A DNA stretch of 64,000 bases, taken from positions 1,472,501 through 1,536,500 of the forward strand of contig BRXU01000024.1 of NCBI GenBank assembly GCA_030267565.1, written 5' to 3'. The notes below the pieces were generated by a model. The model did not search any database and was not told where the DNA came from. It saw only the letters and a list, made by a program, of their open reading frames with translations. Positions 22,597 to 33,593 of the stretch are shown here, piece after piece; position 1 is the first letter of the stretch; each line of letters opens with the position of its first letter. The translations under genes and the position numbers were made by a program. The DNA is from Pleodorina starrii (taxonomy: Eukaryota > Chlorophyta > Chlorophyceae > Chlamydomonadales > Volvocaceae).

Positions 22597-25500
22597 ATGG
22601 CTCCGCCATTAAAGTCATACCCCCGTATTTTGAAGGGAGGGCGGCTTCTGGCACGAGGTCCACTTGAATATCTGTGCCGTGGATGTGGCACATCGTTCAC
22701 CAACAGACAAGCTGCATACTATCATGCAACTTACTGTACAGTGGTCGTCGTTACCGGTGTGGGAGCCGGAGGCGCCGTAGTCGGAGGTGCTGATGCTGAA
22801 GGTGCCGGTGCCCAACCCACCGGTCCGGAAAGTGAGCACGTGCAATCTGCATCAATACATACGGCTCAAGTGGACTTAGAGCGTGTTGTCTGGGTGCCGT
22901 TTTGCAGACACTCCAGGCGTGTCCGGGCATTCGCTCAGCACGCGAGCATCTCCGGCGGACATGGACTGGAGTCCTGCACAACTCCAGACGCGGATGGAAT
23001 GGAGCCCAAGCCAAGTGTTGTGTAAGGAGGCTCGCTGTATGAACCCTCGAACCGCTCGCCCCGGGCTCCCTGCCTGCCCCCCCTTTACCAAATTGATAGA
23101 TAGATCGATTACCTTAGTCACGGTGCTCCCACATGCACGGTCGCGGTGTGACAGACTGTCCGTGGTCCGCCACTCGGCCTGCAAACCCCTGCAATTGCCC
23201 CCTCGCCCCCCACCGTACCTCCCCCCCAACGCCTCCCTCCTTTCCCCCCTCCATCCCCCCTTCCTCCCTCCCCCCCCCCCTCCCTCCCTCCCGCTCTCCT
23301 TCCCTCCTTCCTGCAACCCTCATAGCCGACCAGCCCGGCGACGAGCCCGGCGACGAGCCCGGCGACCAGCCCCACGACCAGCCCAGCGACGAGCCCAGCG
23401 ACGAGCCAGGCGACCAGCCCGGCGACGAGCCAGGCGACCAGCCCCACGACCAGCCCGGCGACCAGCCCCGCGACCAGCCCGGCGACCAGCCCCGTGACGA
23501 GCCCGGCGACCAGCCCGGCGACCAGCCCGGCGACCAGCCCCGCGACCAGCCCGGCGACCAGCCCCGCGACCAGCCCGGCGACCAGCCCCGCGACGAGCCC
23601 GGCGACCAGCCCCACGACCAGCCCGGCGACCAGCCCCGCGACCAGCCCGGCGACCAGCCCCGCGACCAGCCCGGCGACCAGCCCCACGACGAGCCCGGCG
23701 ACGAGCCCGGCGACCAGCCCCGCGACGAGCCCGGTGACGAGCCCGGTGAGCAGCCCGATGCGGACTCGGAAGGTGGCGAGGCCATGCTTGCATGGATACT
23801 ACCAGACCCAGAGGGTATGATTGGGCCCCCCACCATGGAACCCTGCCGCCTCCCCCTCCAACGAACCCGTCAAACCCCGCCGAACCCTGTATCCCCCACT
23901 CCGTAAACTTGTCTAAAGGAACGGCCGAAAAAGCCAACATCATCCACGGGCAGTACTACGTCAAGCAGGGCTTCTGCGACGAGAAAACCGGCGTGCTCCC
24001 TCTTTCGTGTGAGTTTGGAGGTGGGATCGAATGCCTGCTTCACGGTAGCAGCTAGCATGCTCCTACATTACTCTACTGCATTCACCACTTTCATAAGTTG
24101 GGTCGTGGACCACAGTGCCCGTGGGGCTTCCTTAGGTTTGGGTGCAACTTTGCCTTGCCCCGATGCAACAACTCCCCTTCACCTTTGCGTGACCTTCCCG
24201 TGCCCCCTTACCCGACACACAGTGAAATATCTGCCTCCGGCAGCCGACGGCCACGGCCCTATTCGGCACAAGGACATCCATCCGGAGCAACAGACCGGCA
24301 AGGGTGCTCAGGACACCGACAAGTACCCACGCCAGGAGCTGACGGCAGAGGACAGACGGCGCGGCGAGCTGCGGGAAACCTCGCTCATCGTAGCAACCGG
24401 TACGATTGCGGGTCATGTAATGTATGCGTCTGGCAATGCAACAGTGTATGTGGGGGAGGGGGGGGGTTGGGGGGGAACACCACAGCGTATCATCGAAGGT
24501 GATCCGTGGTGTTAGAACCGTGGTGTTATAACTGACTCTTTCTGCCGTGTACCGCTTGTCATGCTAGTTACATCCGCACGTTTGCTTTGCCGCATAAAGG
24601 CATACGGTGACATGCGGGTTTGGGCTTTGCTTCACGTCACTCTACACTGTACACTTGCCGTACAGTGACGTACACTGTGTTCTATCTGGTTTCCGATCCG
24701 CCGCCTCCACCTCCAGGTGCCGGCGTGGAGCACATCCTTTCCGCCAGCAGCAAGTTTCCTTTCGTGCTGCTGCACCGGATGGCATCACACTTGGATAGCA
24801 GCACGAGCTACGGTGTGCCTAAGTCCAACAACAGCCGCACGCAGTGCCCAACAGATGTCGAGAACCACATCAAAAAGTACGTGCGTAGGTATAGCATATG
24901 CGTCGCTACCCAGTGCGTCCTGACAGCGACGGGCTACCACCTTGCTGTTTACCAGTATATGTCACCTCGACAGCGTTCGTGTTGCATCACTGCCTTTTAA
25001 ACGATCTATCCACCTTGCTTTTACGCTCCCCACCCTAATCAGGCGGCACACGACTGACGTAGGCGCGTCGCTTAAGAAGGCCAACGGATCAACCCTGCCG
25101 GAGGGTGACCTGGCGAAGGCCGCGGCGGCGATCGCCGAATGGGAGAAGAAGGAGAAGGACCTGCGCTGCATTGACGACGTGCTTCGCCGCTATCACCATC
25201 GGAGCAACGACAGGATTGAGCCGGAGCTCGATGACCTGGAGTTGGAGGACGACAAGCTGCGGTAAGGTTACCCTGGGGTCACAGTACATTAATCGTGTGT
25301 GTGGGTTTATGATTGCATTACTCCTGGTTTCATGATCGAAGATCTCAGATGCCCTGTCCGGCTAACCTTGTGCTGCTCTGTTCACCTGGATTTCTACTTG
25401 GCAGGCTGTACGCTATCCTCGGGCTCGACAGGGACAAGACCTGGGCATCTGCCGTCAGAATCCTCCAGGCTGCGAAGGGTAGGTGTGGGTTACCTGTGTA

Positions 25501-26361
25501 ACGCTACAAGGTGTACAACGGCTTGCGACGAGTCATTCTAAGTGTATGTGTGTGTAGGGTCAGTAAGTCCGTAGTCGTCGGTTATGTCGTTATTAACCTG
25601 TCAGTGATACCAGTCTGACCTACATGCTCACACCAAGCCTGCCCCCTCTTGCTTGTGTTTTCTATTGCGCTGCAGTGGAGGTGCATCCAGCAGCAGTGAA
25701 GGCCTTTTGCCCTTCGCCCACAGAAGCAGTCGCCAACGGTGCAGGCGACGCGCCGCCCACCAGCGGTGCGGGTGCGGGCGCCCCGCCGTCCGGCAGCGGT
25801 GCGGGCGCAGGCGCCCCGCCGCCCGCCAGCGGTGCGGGTGCGGCCGCCCCGCCGTCCGGCAGCGGTGCGGGTGCGGCCGCCCCGCCGTCCGGCAGCGGTG
25901 CGGGTGCGGGCGCCCCGCCGTCCGGCAGCGGTGCTGGTGCGGGCGCCCCGCCGTCTGGCAGCGGTGCGGGTAGAGGTGCCCCGCCGCCCGGCAGCGGTGC
26001 GTATGGAGGCGCCCCGCCGTCCGGCAGCGGTGCGTATGGAGGCGCCCCGCCGTCCGGCAGCGGTGCATATGGAGGCGCCCCGCCGTCCGGCAGCGGTGCG
26101 TATGGAGGCGCCCCGCCGTCCGGCAGCGGTGCGTATGGGGGCGCCCCGCCGGCTGCCAACAGGGCTGCCAAACGCGCGGATACCAGGCCGCAGCCGCAGA
26201 CCAAGGCTGGGGTGCAGCAGGACAACACCGGCGGTGCAGCAGCGGCCGGCAGGACGGCGCCTAAGCGGCCGAAGCTGCCCGTAGTCATGCTGACGGGTGA
26301 CGATGTTCCATTCGTCAACGTGCAGAAGGAGAATAAGCGCCGACGAAACGGGCACGCCTAG
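22597..26361 (+). CDS. Orphan gene: C2HC zinc finger plus acidic DQPG repeats and GAGAPPSGS repeats (9 exons)
   Basis: Exons 22597-22831, 22908-23021, 23326-23814, 23919-24008, 24223-24399, 24717-24876, 25043-25261, 25405-25478 and 25676-26361 join with consistent phases and GT-AG borders, giving about 747 residues from ATG to TAG. A zinc-finger pattern C27-x2-C30-x12-H43-x3-C47 lies at the N-terminus. Residues about 117-260 are 4-residue DQPG/DEPG repeats (acidic, disordered). Exons 4-8 encode a compact region (HGQYYVKQGFCDEKTG, FPFVLLHRMASHL, DLRCIDDVLRRYHHRS, LYAILGLDRDKTWASAVRIL). Exon 9 carries about twelve 11-residue GAGAGAPPSGS-type repeats. The tail has basic nuclear-import-like stretches (KRPKLP, KENKRRRNGHA). 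No known family recognised. Maintained splice phases argue for a live gene; a nuclear, nucleic-acid-associated role is inference. Confidence 0.75.
23326..23760 (+). repeat. 12-bp coding repeat (GACCAGCCCGGC-type)
   Basis: About 36 units inside exon 3 of the orphan gene encode DQPG, DEPG, DQPR or DQPH. Units differ by single bases that keep the Asp-x-Pro-x pattern, so the repeat evolves within the coding constraint. Confidence 0.9.
25760..26155 (+). repeat. 33-bp coding repeat (GAGAGAPPSGS)
   Basis: About twelve units in the last exon. The first seven are GAGA/GAAA versions and the last five are GAYGGAPPSGS versions, so two waves of amplification are visible. Confidence 0.88.
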
Positions 26362-26364
26362 TGT

Positions 26365-26548
26365 TAGGAAGGGCGGGCGGGCCGCGGGTGGGCGGGCGGG
26401 CGGGCGGGCCGCGGGCGGGCGGGCCGCGGGCGGGCGGGCCGCGGGTGGGCGAGCCGCGGGCGGGCGGGCGGGCGGGCCGCGGGCGGGCCGCGGGTGGGCG
26501 AGCCGCGGGTGGGCGGGCGGGCCGCGGGCGGGCGGGCCGCGGGTAGGC
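26365..26548 (+). repeat. (GGGC)n / GGGCCGCGGGC low-complexity tract
   Basis: GC-only repeats of GGGC interleaved with GGCCGCGG, directly after the stop codon of the orphan gene. Likely part of its 3' UTR. Confidence 0.9.
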
Positions 26549-26565
26549 GGTAAAAACTGCTTTAT

Positions 26566-26765
26566 ATTGCTTCAGAAACGAAAAAACCGCCTTCGTATCA
26601 CGTGATATTCGTGGGCTTTATTCTTTCTGAGCCCTTCATCTTGGATTTTAGAGGCTTCATTATCACGTGATCTGGGCGGTTATGTATTGCTTCAGTTACG
26701 AACAAACCGCCTTCATATCACGTGATATTTGTGGTCTTCATTTTTTCTGAGATCTTCAGTTTGGA
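26566..26765. repeat. 120-bp-spaced direct repeat carrying perfect TATCACGTGATA palindromes
   Basis: 26566-26645 and 26686-26765 are imperfect copies 120 bp apart (ATTGCTTCAG, ACCGCCTTC, TATCACGTGATATT, TTTCTGAG, CTTCA, TTGGA). Each has the 12-bp palindrome TATCACGTGATA (26596 and 26716); a third, TATCACGTGA, is at 26661. CACGTG is a G-box/E-box core. They lie between the ends of two convergent genes, so they may be regulatory sites or an element relic. Confidence 0.7.
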
Positions 26766-26858
26766 ACGAACGGGCCTCTGGATGCCCTCAGTGAGGCCGC
26801 TTCCTTTTCGCGTTCATTTTGTAATGACAAGGCTTCATTCCAAAATGATATTGTCGCA

Positions 26859-27248
26859 TTAAATGAAGGCCCCGGTATGAAGACCCGAACTGAAGGGCCA
26901 AAATGAGCGAAAAATGAGCGCAAACTGAAGCACGGCCGTTCCCAGAGTGCCTTCGAAAGGCGTGTCATCTCCCTCGCGCATTTCCGCACCTTCGTCGGTC
27001 GGCTGAGGCGGTACCGCCTCGTTGCGATACCGGGTACGAGGCGCCTGCTCCGGTGCCCGTGCAGTCTGCGCCAGCAGACCATCGCCAGATTCGACTGCGC
27101 GGTGCTTGGCTGCCTGTGGTTCTTCCGCCCGTCCCTGTCGTGCGAGGTCTTTGCCAAACTCGCGCTCGACCCGCTCGTTGTCCTTGTGAAGATCCTTGGT
27201 CGCCTTCTTGCCGAGAAACTTGTTTAAGACGCACGTCAGCCGGACCAT
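26859..27248 (-). CDS. Small basic hypothetical protein (uncertain)
   Basis: ATG at 27248-27246, 129 codons. The N-terminal half is charged (KFLGKKATKDLHKDNERVER, EFGKDLARQGRAEEPQAAKH) and helix-like; the C-terminus is hydrophobic (VLQFALIFRSFWPF). It lies about 710 bp downstream of the minus-strand gene at 27961-28854 and could be a separate small gene or a further exon. No homologue recognised and no clear promoter. It may be chance, given the compositional bias. Confidence 0.25.
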   Translation of the reverse strand: MVRLTCVLNKFLGKKATKDLHKDNERVEREFGKDLARQGRAEEPQAAKHRAVESGDGLLAQTARAPEQAPRTRYRNEAVPPQPTDEGAEMREGDDTPFEGTLGTAVLQFALIFRSFWPFSSGLHTGAFI

Positions 27249-27960
27249 GATTAATGCAGGCCTTTTCCGGAAGAAAGGATGGGAGGGGCGGGGACGGCAT
27301 ATGGAAGGCTTTTAAGCAAAAGCAAAGACAGATGGGCGGCTGCATGGAGTGCGGCGAGCAGCTGCATAAAGCACGCTATGCCTAACACCTAAGGCCGAAG
27401 AAAGGTGAGGCTGCTTCCTGGGGCGGACAGTAACCAAAACCGCACGCGAGCGGTGGTTGCCGGGGGCCGCAGCGGCAAAACAGTGTGTGAGGCATGGCGC
27501 GAGGTGAGAAGGCAAGGACTCCTGCTTAAGACAGAAACACGGCCCCCCCGACGGGCGTCCGTTCACGCTTGCAAGCATTGAGTACGAAGAAACAGTCAAG
27601 CCGCCGCGCGGCAATATGGCCCCAAAGCAGCGGGAAGACAGGTCCTTCTCCAGGCCGGCACCCTTGCAGACGATTGAAGGCTGTCTAGCCGGCGGTGCTC
27701 GTGGGCGCGTGCAAAAAATCCATGCCAGTCCATGCGCTCGCGGGCGCGGCGCGCGTGCACAAAGCACGGTGTCGGTCGCACACGGGCGACGGAGCTGCCG
27801 TACGCGGACAGGCCAGCTCCTGAAGGCGAAAAAAATATATATACCACGGCAGGCGGTGGTCAACAGCGATCGTCACCGGCAGGCAAAGACGATAGGGCAG
27901 GATGCACTCCACTGCCTCGTCAAAACATTCCGTGCGGGAAAACAACAACTAGCCATCAGC
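27249..27960. other. Spacer with a TATATATA box, no gene assigned
   Basis: Open frames here lack coding character. A TATATATA run at 27836-27843 could be a promoter for the minus-strand small ORF, but the distance (over 580 bp) makes this weak. Confidence 0.35.
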
Positions 27961-28854
27961 TCAGAACGATCGCTGTACACGGGGGCGGTCATCGTATCGC
28001 GCGCCGCCGCCGCGCTTGTAGTCATCACACTTATATTCCCGCTCCCGCGAGTCGTCGTGCTCCCGCTTGCGGCCGTGGTCACCGCACCCGCCGCGGCGGT
28101 TGCCGCCACCGCCGCCGTTGCGGCCGCCCTCGGTGCGCACCGCCTCGTAGACAGCGTTCGCGGCGGTCGCGTTGTACGCCACTGCTTCCGGCTCCAGCAG
28201 GCAGTCCATAAGACGGCTGTTCGCGTACTTCAACATCGCGTTAAGGCTGCAGCCCGGGCGAGGTCCAAGGTTCTCCGCCGTGTCCAGGCAGATGCTAGCC
28301 ACGGCCAGGGCGGTCTTGACGTAGTGGACCGCCTTGCGCATGTCGCAGGCGTCAAGCGCCTGCAGAACGTTCTTCATGAGCAGACGGTGGGTCTTATACA
28401 TCTGCTTGTGACCCTCCAGCGTGGTGCTGGGAGTCATGCAGACTGCAGCGCTCAGCACGGGGTCGATCTCCCTGGACGCGAGGCAGTCCTTGGTATTGCC
28501 CTTGGCCTTGCTCTTCTTCTCCTGCTTGTCAATGATCGAAGTGATCAGTTGAACGAGCATCTCCTTGTTGGCCGCATCCTCAGAATCCGCCACCTCAATG
28601 GCACCATCCTGTTGAGTGCGGCTCCTGCTCTGCTGTGCGCCCGTGTCCTTCTGAGGCTGCCGGTGCTGCTTCTGAACTTGCCGCTGTTGCTGCTGCTGCT
28701 GTTTGCGTTCAGCACTACGCGAGCCGCCGTCCTCGGCGGGATCGTGGCCTGCACCCGGGCCCGAGCCCGATCCGGAGCCCTCACCTTCGGACCGCTGATC
28801 CCTAGGGATTGGCTTAGGGACAATGGGCTGCTTATTCTTGTTCTTCCTAGTCAT
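27961..28854 (-). CDS. Orphan intronless gene, Gln-rich N-terminus and RGG-type C-terminus (297 aa)
   Basis: ATG at 28854-28852 (MTRKNKNKQPIVPK) to a stop at 27963-27961. Parts: a basic start; a Gly/Ser/acidic linker; a Gln-run (ERKQQQQQQRQVQKQHRQ); a helical middle (ANKEMLVQLITSIIDKQEKK, HKQMYKTHRLLMKNVLQALD, KAVHYVKTALAVASICLDTA, LNAMLKYANSRLMDCLLEPE); and a C-terminal Gly/Arg-rich tail (GGRNGGGGGNRRGGCGDHGR, then RGGGARYDDRPRVQRSF). The layout is like a nucleic-acid-packaging or Gag-like protein, with a helical domain plus RGG tail, but no family is recognised. It is convergent with the gene at 22597-26361 and has its own TATA box. An in-frame non-ATG extension upstream was not used. Confidence 0.6.
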   Translation of the reverse strand: MTRKNKNKQPIVPKPIPRDQRSEGEGSGSGSGPGAGHDPAEDGGSRSAERKQQQQQQRQVQKQHRQPQKDTGAQQSRSRTQQDGAIEVADSEDAANKEMLVQLITSIIDKQEKKSKAKGNTKDCLASREIDPVLSAAVCMTPSTTLEGHKQMYKTHRLLMKNVLQALDACDMRKAVHYVKTALAVASICLDTAENLGPRPGCSLNAMLKYANSRLMDCLLEPEAVAYNATAANAVYEAVRTEGGRNGGGGGNRRGGCGDHGRKREHDDSREREYKCDDYKRGGGARYDDRPRVQRSF

Positions 28855-28991
28855 GATGGAGGAATTGGGGAACTCGAAATAAGAGAACTTCAAAATTGTC
28901 TTGAGGTAAGGCTTGAAAGTGGTCACTCACAGCGAAGTGAGTGCTCTCTACTGTGAAAGGCAGAATGCCTGAACAGGAGAGAAAGCGAAAC

Positions 28992-29002
28992 ATATATATA
29001 TA
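28992..29002 (-). promoter_or_regulatory. TATA box for the minus-strand gene
   Basis: An 11-bp ATATATATATA run lies 138 bp upstream of the ATG at 28854, the right position for a core promoter with a leader of about 110 bases. Inferred from spacing only. Confidence 0.5.
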
Positions 29003-29394
29003 GCTTCAGTCAGCCGTACTATGCCGTACCAAACCTTGCTCAGTTCCTACGTTCGCTACGCTCCTTCGGAACTAAGCTATTGTTATATTGGTCTCACGTC
29101 CTGGCGGAGGAACGCCAATAAAGTACCTGTTACCTTTCCGTTAGCAGTTGTACTGCGGAATGGTACGCATCTGGAGTACGCATTAAGGCGTCGCTCTACG
29201 TGGAGACGAGAGAGAAATTACTCTTCAATGTTCTTACACGGTATCTGTTGATACCACCTACTGTGATATGTACCTTATCTATAACACGCTATTCGGTAAA
29301 CAATCTACGCTTCCGCATAATAAGAACCGAACACTAACCCGATCCTCGGTCAGTTACCTTAGAAAGATCCTGGGAAGACTAGTATAGTCTTACA
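29003..29394. other. Spacer, nothing recognised
   Basis: Contains a short inverted repeat (AGTTCC at 29041 and GGAACT at 29067). No ORF of note. Confidence 0.4.
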
Positions 29395-30653
29395 ACATTC
29401 CACGCACATCATCACGGCAGCCACCGGATGCCATGCCTTATTATGATACATTCATGATAGCAGTTCCATGTGTCCCAATATTCCATGCTAAACATGTGTG
29501 ACCGGAGGTCCACAGTGGTAATGGTGACGAGCGGCTGCGTGATAGAGCGAGCGCCTGCCAGATTGGATTCACTACGTGCACAAACTACCACGCCGGGTAC
29601 CGGCAAGGTACCGCGACCCAGGCTTTACGCCGTTTTTTGGCGTATTATGATATAGTATCACCTAGACATTATGAAAGTATATTTGGTTCCAGATCTGGCA
29701 CATTCGGCGGATAAGGTGAGCTCGGAGTCCAACATGGCTACACGTTGTTGGGTGACACCTTTTGGTAGACTTACAGCACAAGATTGGCTTCATTCTGGAC
29801 GACTCCAGACGACATGGACCGACGGAACCGACGGTGCTCAGTCTTCACACAGAGCGAAACTTATTTCAGCTTGTGTGTTGCAGACGCGCATCTGTCTGCG
29901 GAGCAAATAGGCCACGCCGAAGGCAGCGAGCAGTGGCCGCTCCCCCAGTTCTGCTTATGAGGCGTCACCTTAATCAACAGGATCGATCAGCCTACTCGAC
30001 CCCACACCTTCTCCTCGCCCATTTAAACACACAGTGTATTTGCAACCCGGTCCATCGCTGAGGCTGTTAACAAGGACAGTATGGGCCATACACGCACGAA
30101 GGAAACTGACTGACCGACCTGCTGCAGGTGTGATTGACGTACGTGTCTGGGCTTGAGTTCACCATTATATATTGCAACTAACGAAGCAAGCCGGCCGATC
30201 GGGTCTTTTGATATTGATCGAGCGATGGCGGCAGCATCTGCTGGCTTCAGTTCCAGAGTAGGCCTTTTCTGGTCCTTTATTTTCTGCTGTGAAGGCATGA
30301 TACAACACAGGTCATCACCCGTTTCCTGCTACCACATTTGCAACGCCGGGCGCTGACTATTATGGCCAAACCTGTGTGTGTCGCGTCGAAGCCGCGCCCG
30401 CATGCGCAAAACGAGGCAATAATAAACATGGGCTGCTGGCTGGGCGTTCACTAAAACATCATCACTCACTCAATAGTCGGACATGTTTACACCCGGGGCG
30501 TTTTGGGTAAAACTTGTTCCGAGTGAACGGTCCCTTTATTTACAAATGGGGGAGCTGCGCGTGTACAGTGAGCGCAGGCAACCAAGAGAGTCGCATTGCG
30601 GGTGCCTGACCGTTACATGTGTCGTACATTCAGTCCACCCATACATCATGTGA
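29395..30653 (+). repeat. 1.26-kb segment, copy 1 (uninterrupted)
   Basis: Matches 34405-39143 at about 99% identity once two insertions are removed from the latter. The shared part begins CATTCCACGCACATCATC and ends ATACATCATG; flanks on both sides are unrelated. In copy 2 the right end joins directly to large LINE-type ORFs, so it may be the 5' UTR of that element; here no ORFs follow. It has no strong coding frame. Confidence 0.88.
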
Positions 30654-30867
30654 TCACGGTCATGAAATCTATCAACAGAGACCCACATACACCTAGCCTC
30701 GGCCTCCTACCCGTAGTGATCGGGGAACAGTCCCACACCGAACGTACATACATTGCAATGGACTTATCATCAGTCATCTCGTCTCATTGGTTGTATGTAG
30801 TCAGAATTACCGTACTGCTGGGCCTCCTCAGGCCGGGAGGCATGTCACTACCTATCTACATACACTA

Positions 30868-33593
30868 TTACTGCGTCATGAGCACGTTGGCGTAAATGCT
30901 CGAGTCACCAACCATGTTGCCGGCCGGCGAGTAATGGCAGGCCACCACGTAGCAGTTGTTGGCCCCCTTGGCGGCGCCGCATCCCAGCTGCGTGCTATGC
31001 TGCTCTTCCATACCAGCTGGGTGAAGTGCCCAATATTGCTGAAGTTGGGCTGATTGTCGGTCCAGGGCCTCCTCGTGAACTTGTACTGAGAAACCTCGTT
31101 GTACCAGGCGTCTGTCGCGCTCACACAGCTCATGGCGGTGTTGCCCCTCACGGCATACAGGTTCTGGCCAGCATTGCCGTTGCCACCGTGTCTCAGGGCG
31201 CATCCTTGGGAAGCCAGGTTCCTAGCCCAGGCCTGCAAGCACACATACATGTTGAGGGTTATTACGGGGGGTGTCACCATTGGGCCGCACGATAGCTAGC
31301 TAGATGGGGAAGAGATAACCACATGGAGCATGGTGCACGTGCGTGGTGCACATACGTGCGTGCGTGTGAGTGTTCAATCGCAGTGCTGATTGAGCGATGA
31401 GCGATCGAGGGGCCCAAAGTGAGGGATGGGTGGTTGATTACGGAATGCAAGGTGGTGATGATGGATGATGACGGTATGATAGATGGCGGCGCATACAACA
31501 TGCTATGGGGGGCACCGCCATGCTGCCGCACGTACCAGCGTGTCATTGGCCAAACTAGCACTCCACTGTAGGGCAGGGGCGCCGTGGCGCGCACGGTACG
31601 CGTTGTGTCTGCTCAGGGCCGCAGCGCTGTCAACACAGCCACTGCTACCGCCGCCTGGCGTGGCATTGCACAGGCGGGAGGGGGATGGAAGAGCGTGGCG
31701 GTGCACACACTGCGCGGTAAGTAAGTGCGTACGTAGCGAGCCAAGCACAATCAAGCCATTTCTAAAACTATGTATGCGGTCATGAGATACAAGCACAGCA
31801 GCCTAGAGACATATACCTCATTTTCGTGGCACGGCACATCAAAAGCTGACTGTGTATATTCGCGTGTGCTCCTCGCTCGCCCAATGGTCTACTTGCTTGC
31901 AGCAAGCTGTGATTACTTAGAGGACCGTCGAACAGAAACGAACGAAGGAATTGATGTCTGTGTGACGTTTGCGTGGCAGGAGTGCCGAACCGGACTGAGA
32001 AGGTGCAAGGAACCCATGCCCCGCCGAATGGCAGGTAGGCACATGCAGTTTAGGTTTGCGTGCGACTATATTGCTGTGATTTTTGACCTACAAGCTATCA
32101 AGCTCATACGTACTTACCTCCCTGTTGCTGGCAGCGCGCGCTGTTGCAGCTCTTGGGACAGACCACATCATTTACGGGCTTGCCATTGTACACATACTGG
32201 GGGGCGCAGTAGCCCTGCTGCGCCCATGAAGCGCTGTTTGACAAGGTGTCCGTGCAGCCAACTGCAATCCACATGCATGGGGGGCGTGCAGCAGGGTGTT
32301 TTTAGTTGGGTGGAGCGTGGGAGGGCGAGTGCGACTATACTGCTGCTGGTGTATGCATGTCCCGTCTACGCGCACATACAGGAGATGATAGAGCGATCCC
32401 ACAAGAAAAGGGATTTAGGGCTGCACCCCAACCAGCCAGCGGCCGGTAGATAAATAGGGTTCCGTGTACGGTTCCATGTCTGCCTCCCAGAATTGCGTAC
32501 ATGTTGTCCCCATGTATCTTCAGCCCACATCACTTGCCAGTATTATTGCCGTTACTGGTGTACAGACGACAGCAGCCGTTCCTTACCGCCGCCTGCTGTG
32601 CCATTGTGCCATTTAATAAATAAATACGGCGTTAATGATACTCACTCACGCAACCTTTGAACACCCGGCCGGACACGCCAGTTGTTCCACTCTAGCTGTG
32701 CCACCGGCGGTTAAAATCACCCATGCATTTCCAGTTGATTGCCGTGCGTCTTCCTAGCTAACTGTACCCGCCCTGCATCCTGCCGCAGTTTGCTTGGCCA
32801 CGCACCCATGAGCGAGGTATGAACAATCAACGACGGGAGGCGGGAAGCAGCCAGGCCAGGCCAGGCCAGGCCAGGCTTACCTGTGCTGCTTTGGCAGGGC
32901 GCGCCATTACAGGTCTTGGCGCATAACACGTCCCGCACGGACTGGCCGTTGTACACGTACTGCGGGGCGCAGTAGCCCGACGCCTGCCAGCTTGCGCACC
33001 AGGAGACTGTGTCGGCACAGTCTGCAGGGACATGGAAGCTTCTTCGTTAACAGTCCGGATTGAATAGCCACGCACATACCCTGATATTCCTGATTGTTTA
33101 GAATAGGCGATATAATTACCTGCTGCCAATATACGCCTTCCTTCTGTCGTCGCCAACATACGCCTTCCTGATGATGTCGTAATGTTGCATTCGGGCGTAT
33201 CAATGGCGGTGAGCAGCGTCGGCGACAGCCGCTCTGCCAGGTCTATGGTGGCATCTGGTTCGCTGGCCGAGCTGGAAGCAGTGAGAGGGTCTGCATTTGC
33301 AGGTTGGTCAGGTAGGCAGGTCACGTTGGGAATCCAATAATCAGACACAAAAACAGTATTCATCTTAGGACACACAAACACAAGAGCACGTGAACTTTCC
33401 ATCCGTGCATCCCGAGGAAACGAATGAAGACATTAAGCATGGCTGTGAGTTATTTAGCCGCCGCTGGTCACGCGCGCCCCTCACCTGTTAGCTTCACTTC
33501 AACTCTGCCGTAGGCATGCGTGCATGCACAGAGGACAACGATAAGAGCTATGATGCCCCCACTACTCATCCGAGTTGGTTCACGTACTGCCAT
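30868..33593 (-). pseudogene. Secreted ShK-like x2 + CAP (SCP/PR-1) domain protein, with one frame break in the CAP domain
   Basis: Exons (minus): 33593-33485, 33290-33120, 33021-32881, 32262-32119, 31654-31536 and 31232-30868; GT-AG and phase-consistent up to the last exon. Exon 1 is a signal peptide (GGIIALIVVLCACTHAYG). Exon 3 is a six-Cys ShK-like domain (CADTVSWCASWQASGYC and later Cys). Exon 4 is a second one in which the second Cys is Ser. Exons 5-6 are a CAP domain: ALSRHNAYRARHGAPALQW, GNAGQNLYA, GHFTQLVWK, then LGCGAAKG, CYVVACHYSPAGN. CAP proteins are extracellular. At about 30991-31010 the frame shifts between VWK and LGCG, so the gene is broken or the base count is wrong there; everything else looks intact. 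Confidence 0.82.

Noticed and set aside
27616..28956. Plus-strand ORF of over 400 codons
   Set aside because: Antisense to the 27961-28854 gene; its composition (Leu/Val/Arg-rich) is typical of a reverse-strand shadow and it has no motif.
30991..31016. A 26-bp intron repairing the CAP frame
   Set aside because: Far too short, and it would remove the conserved VWK segment.
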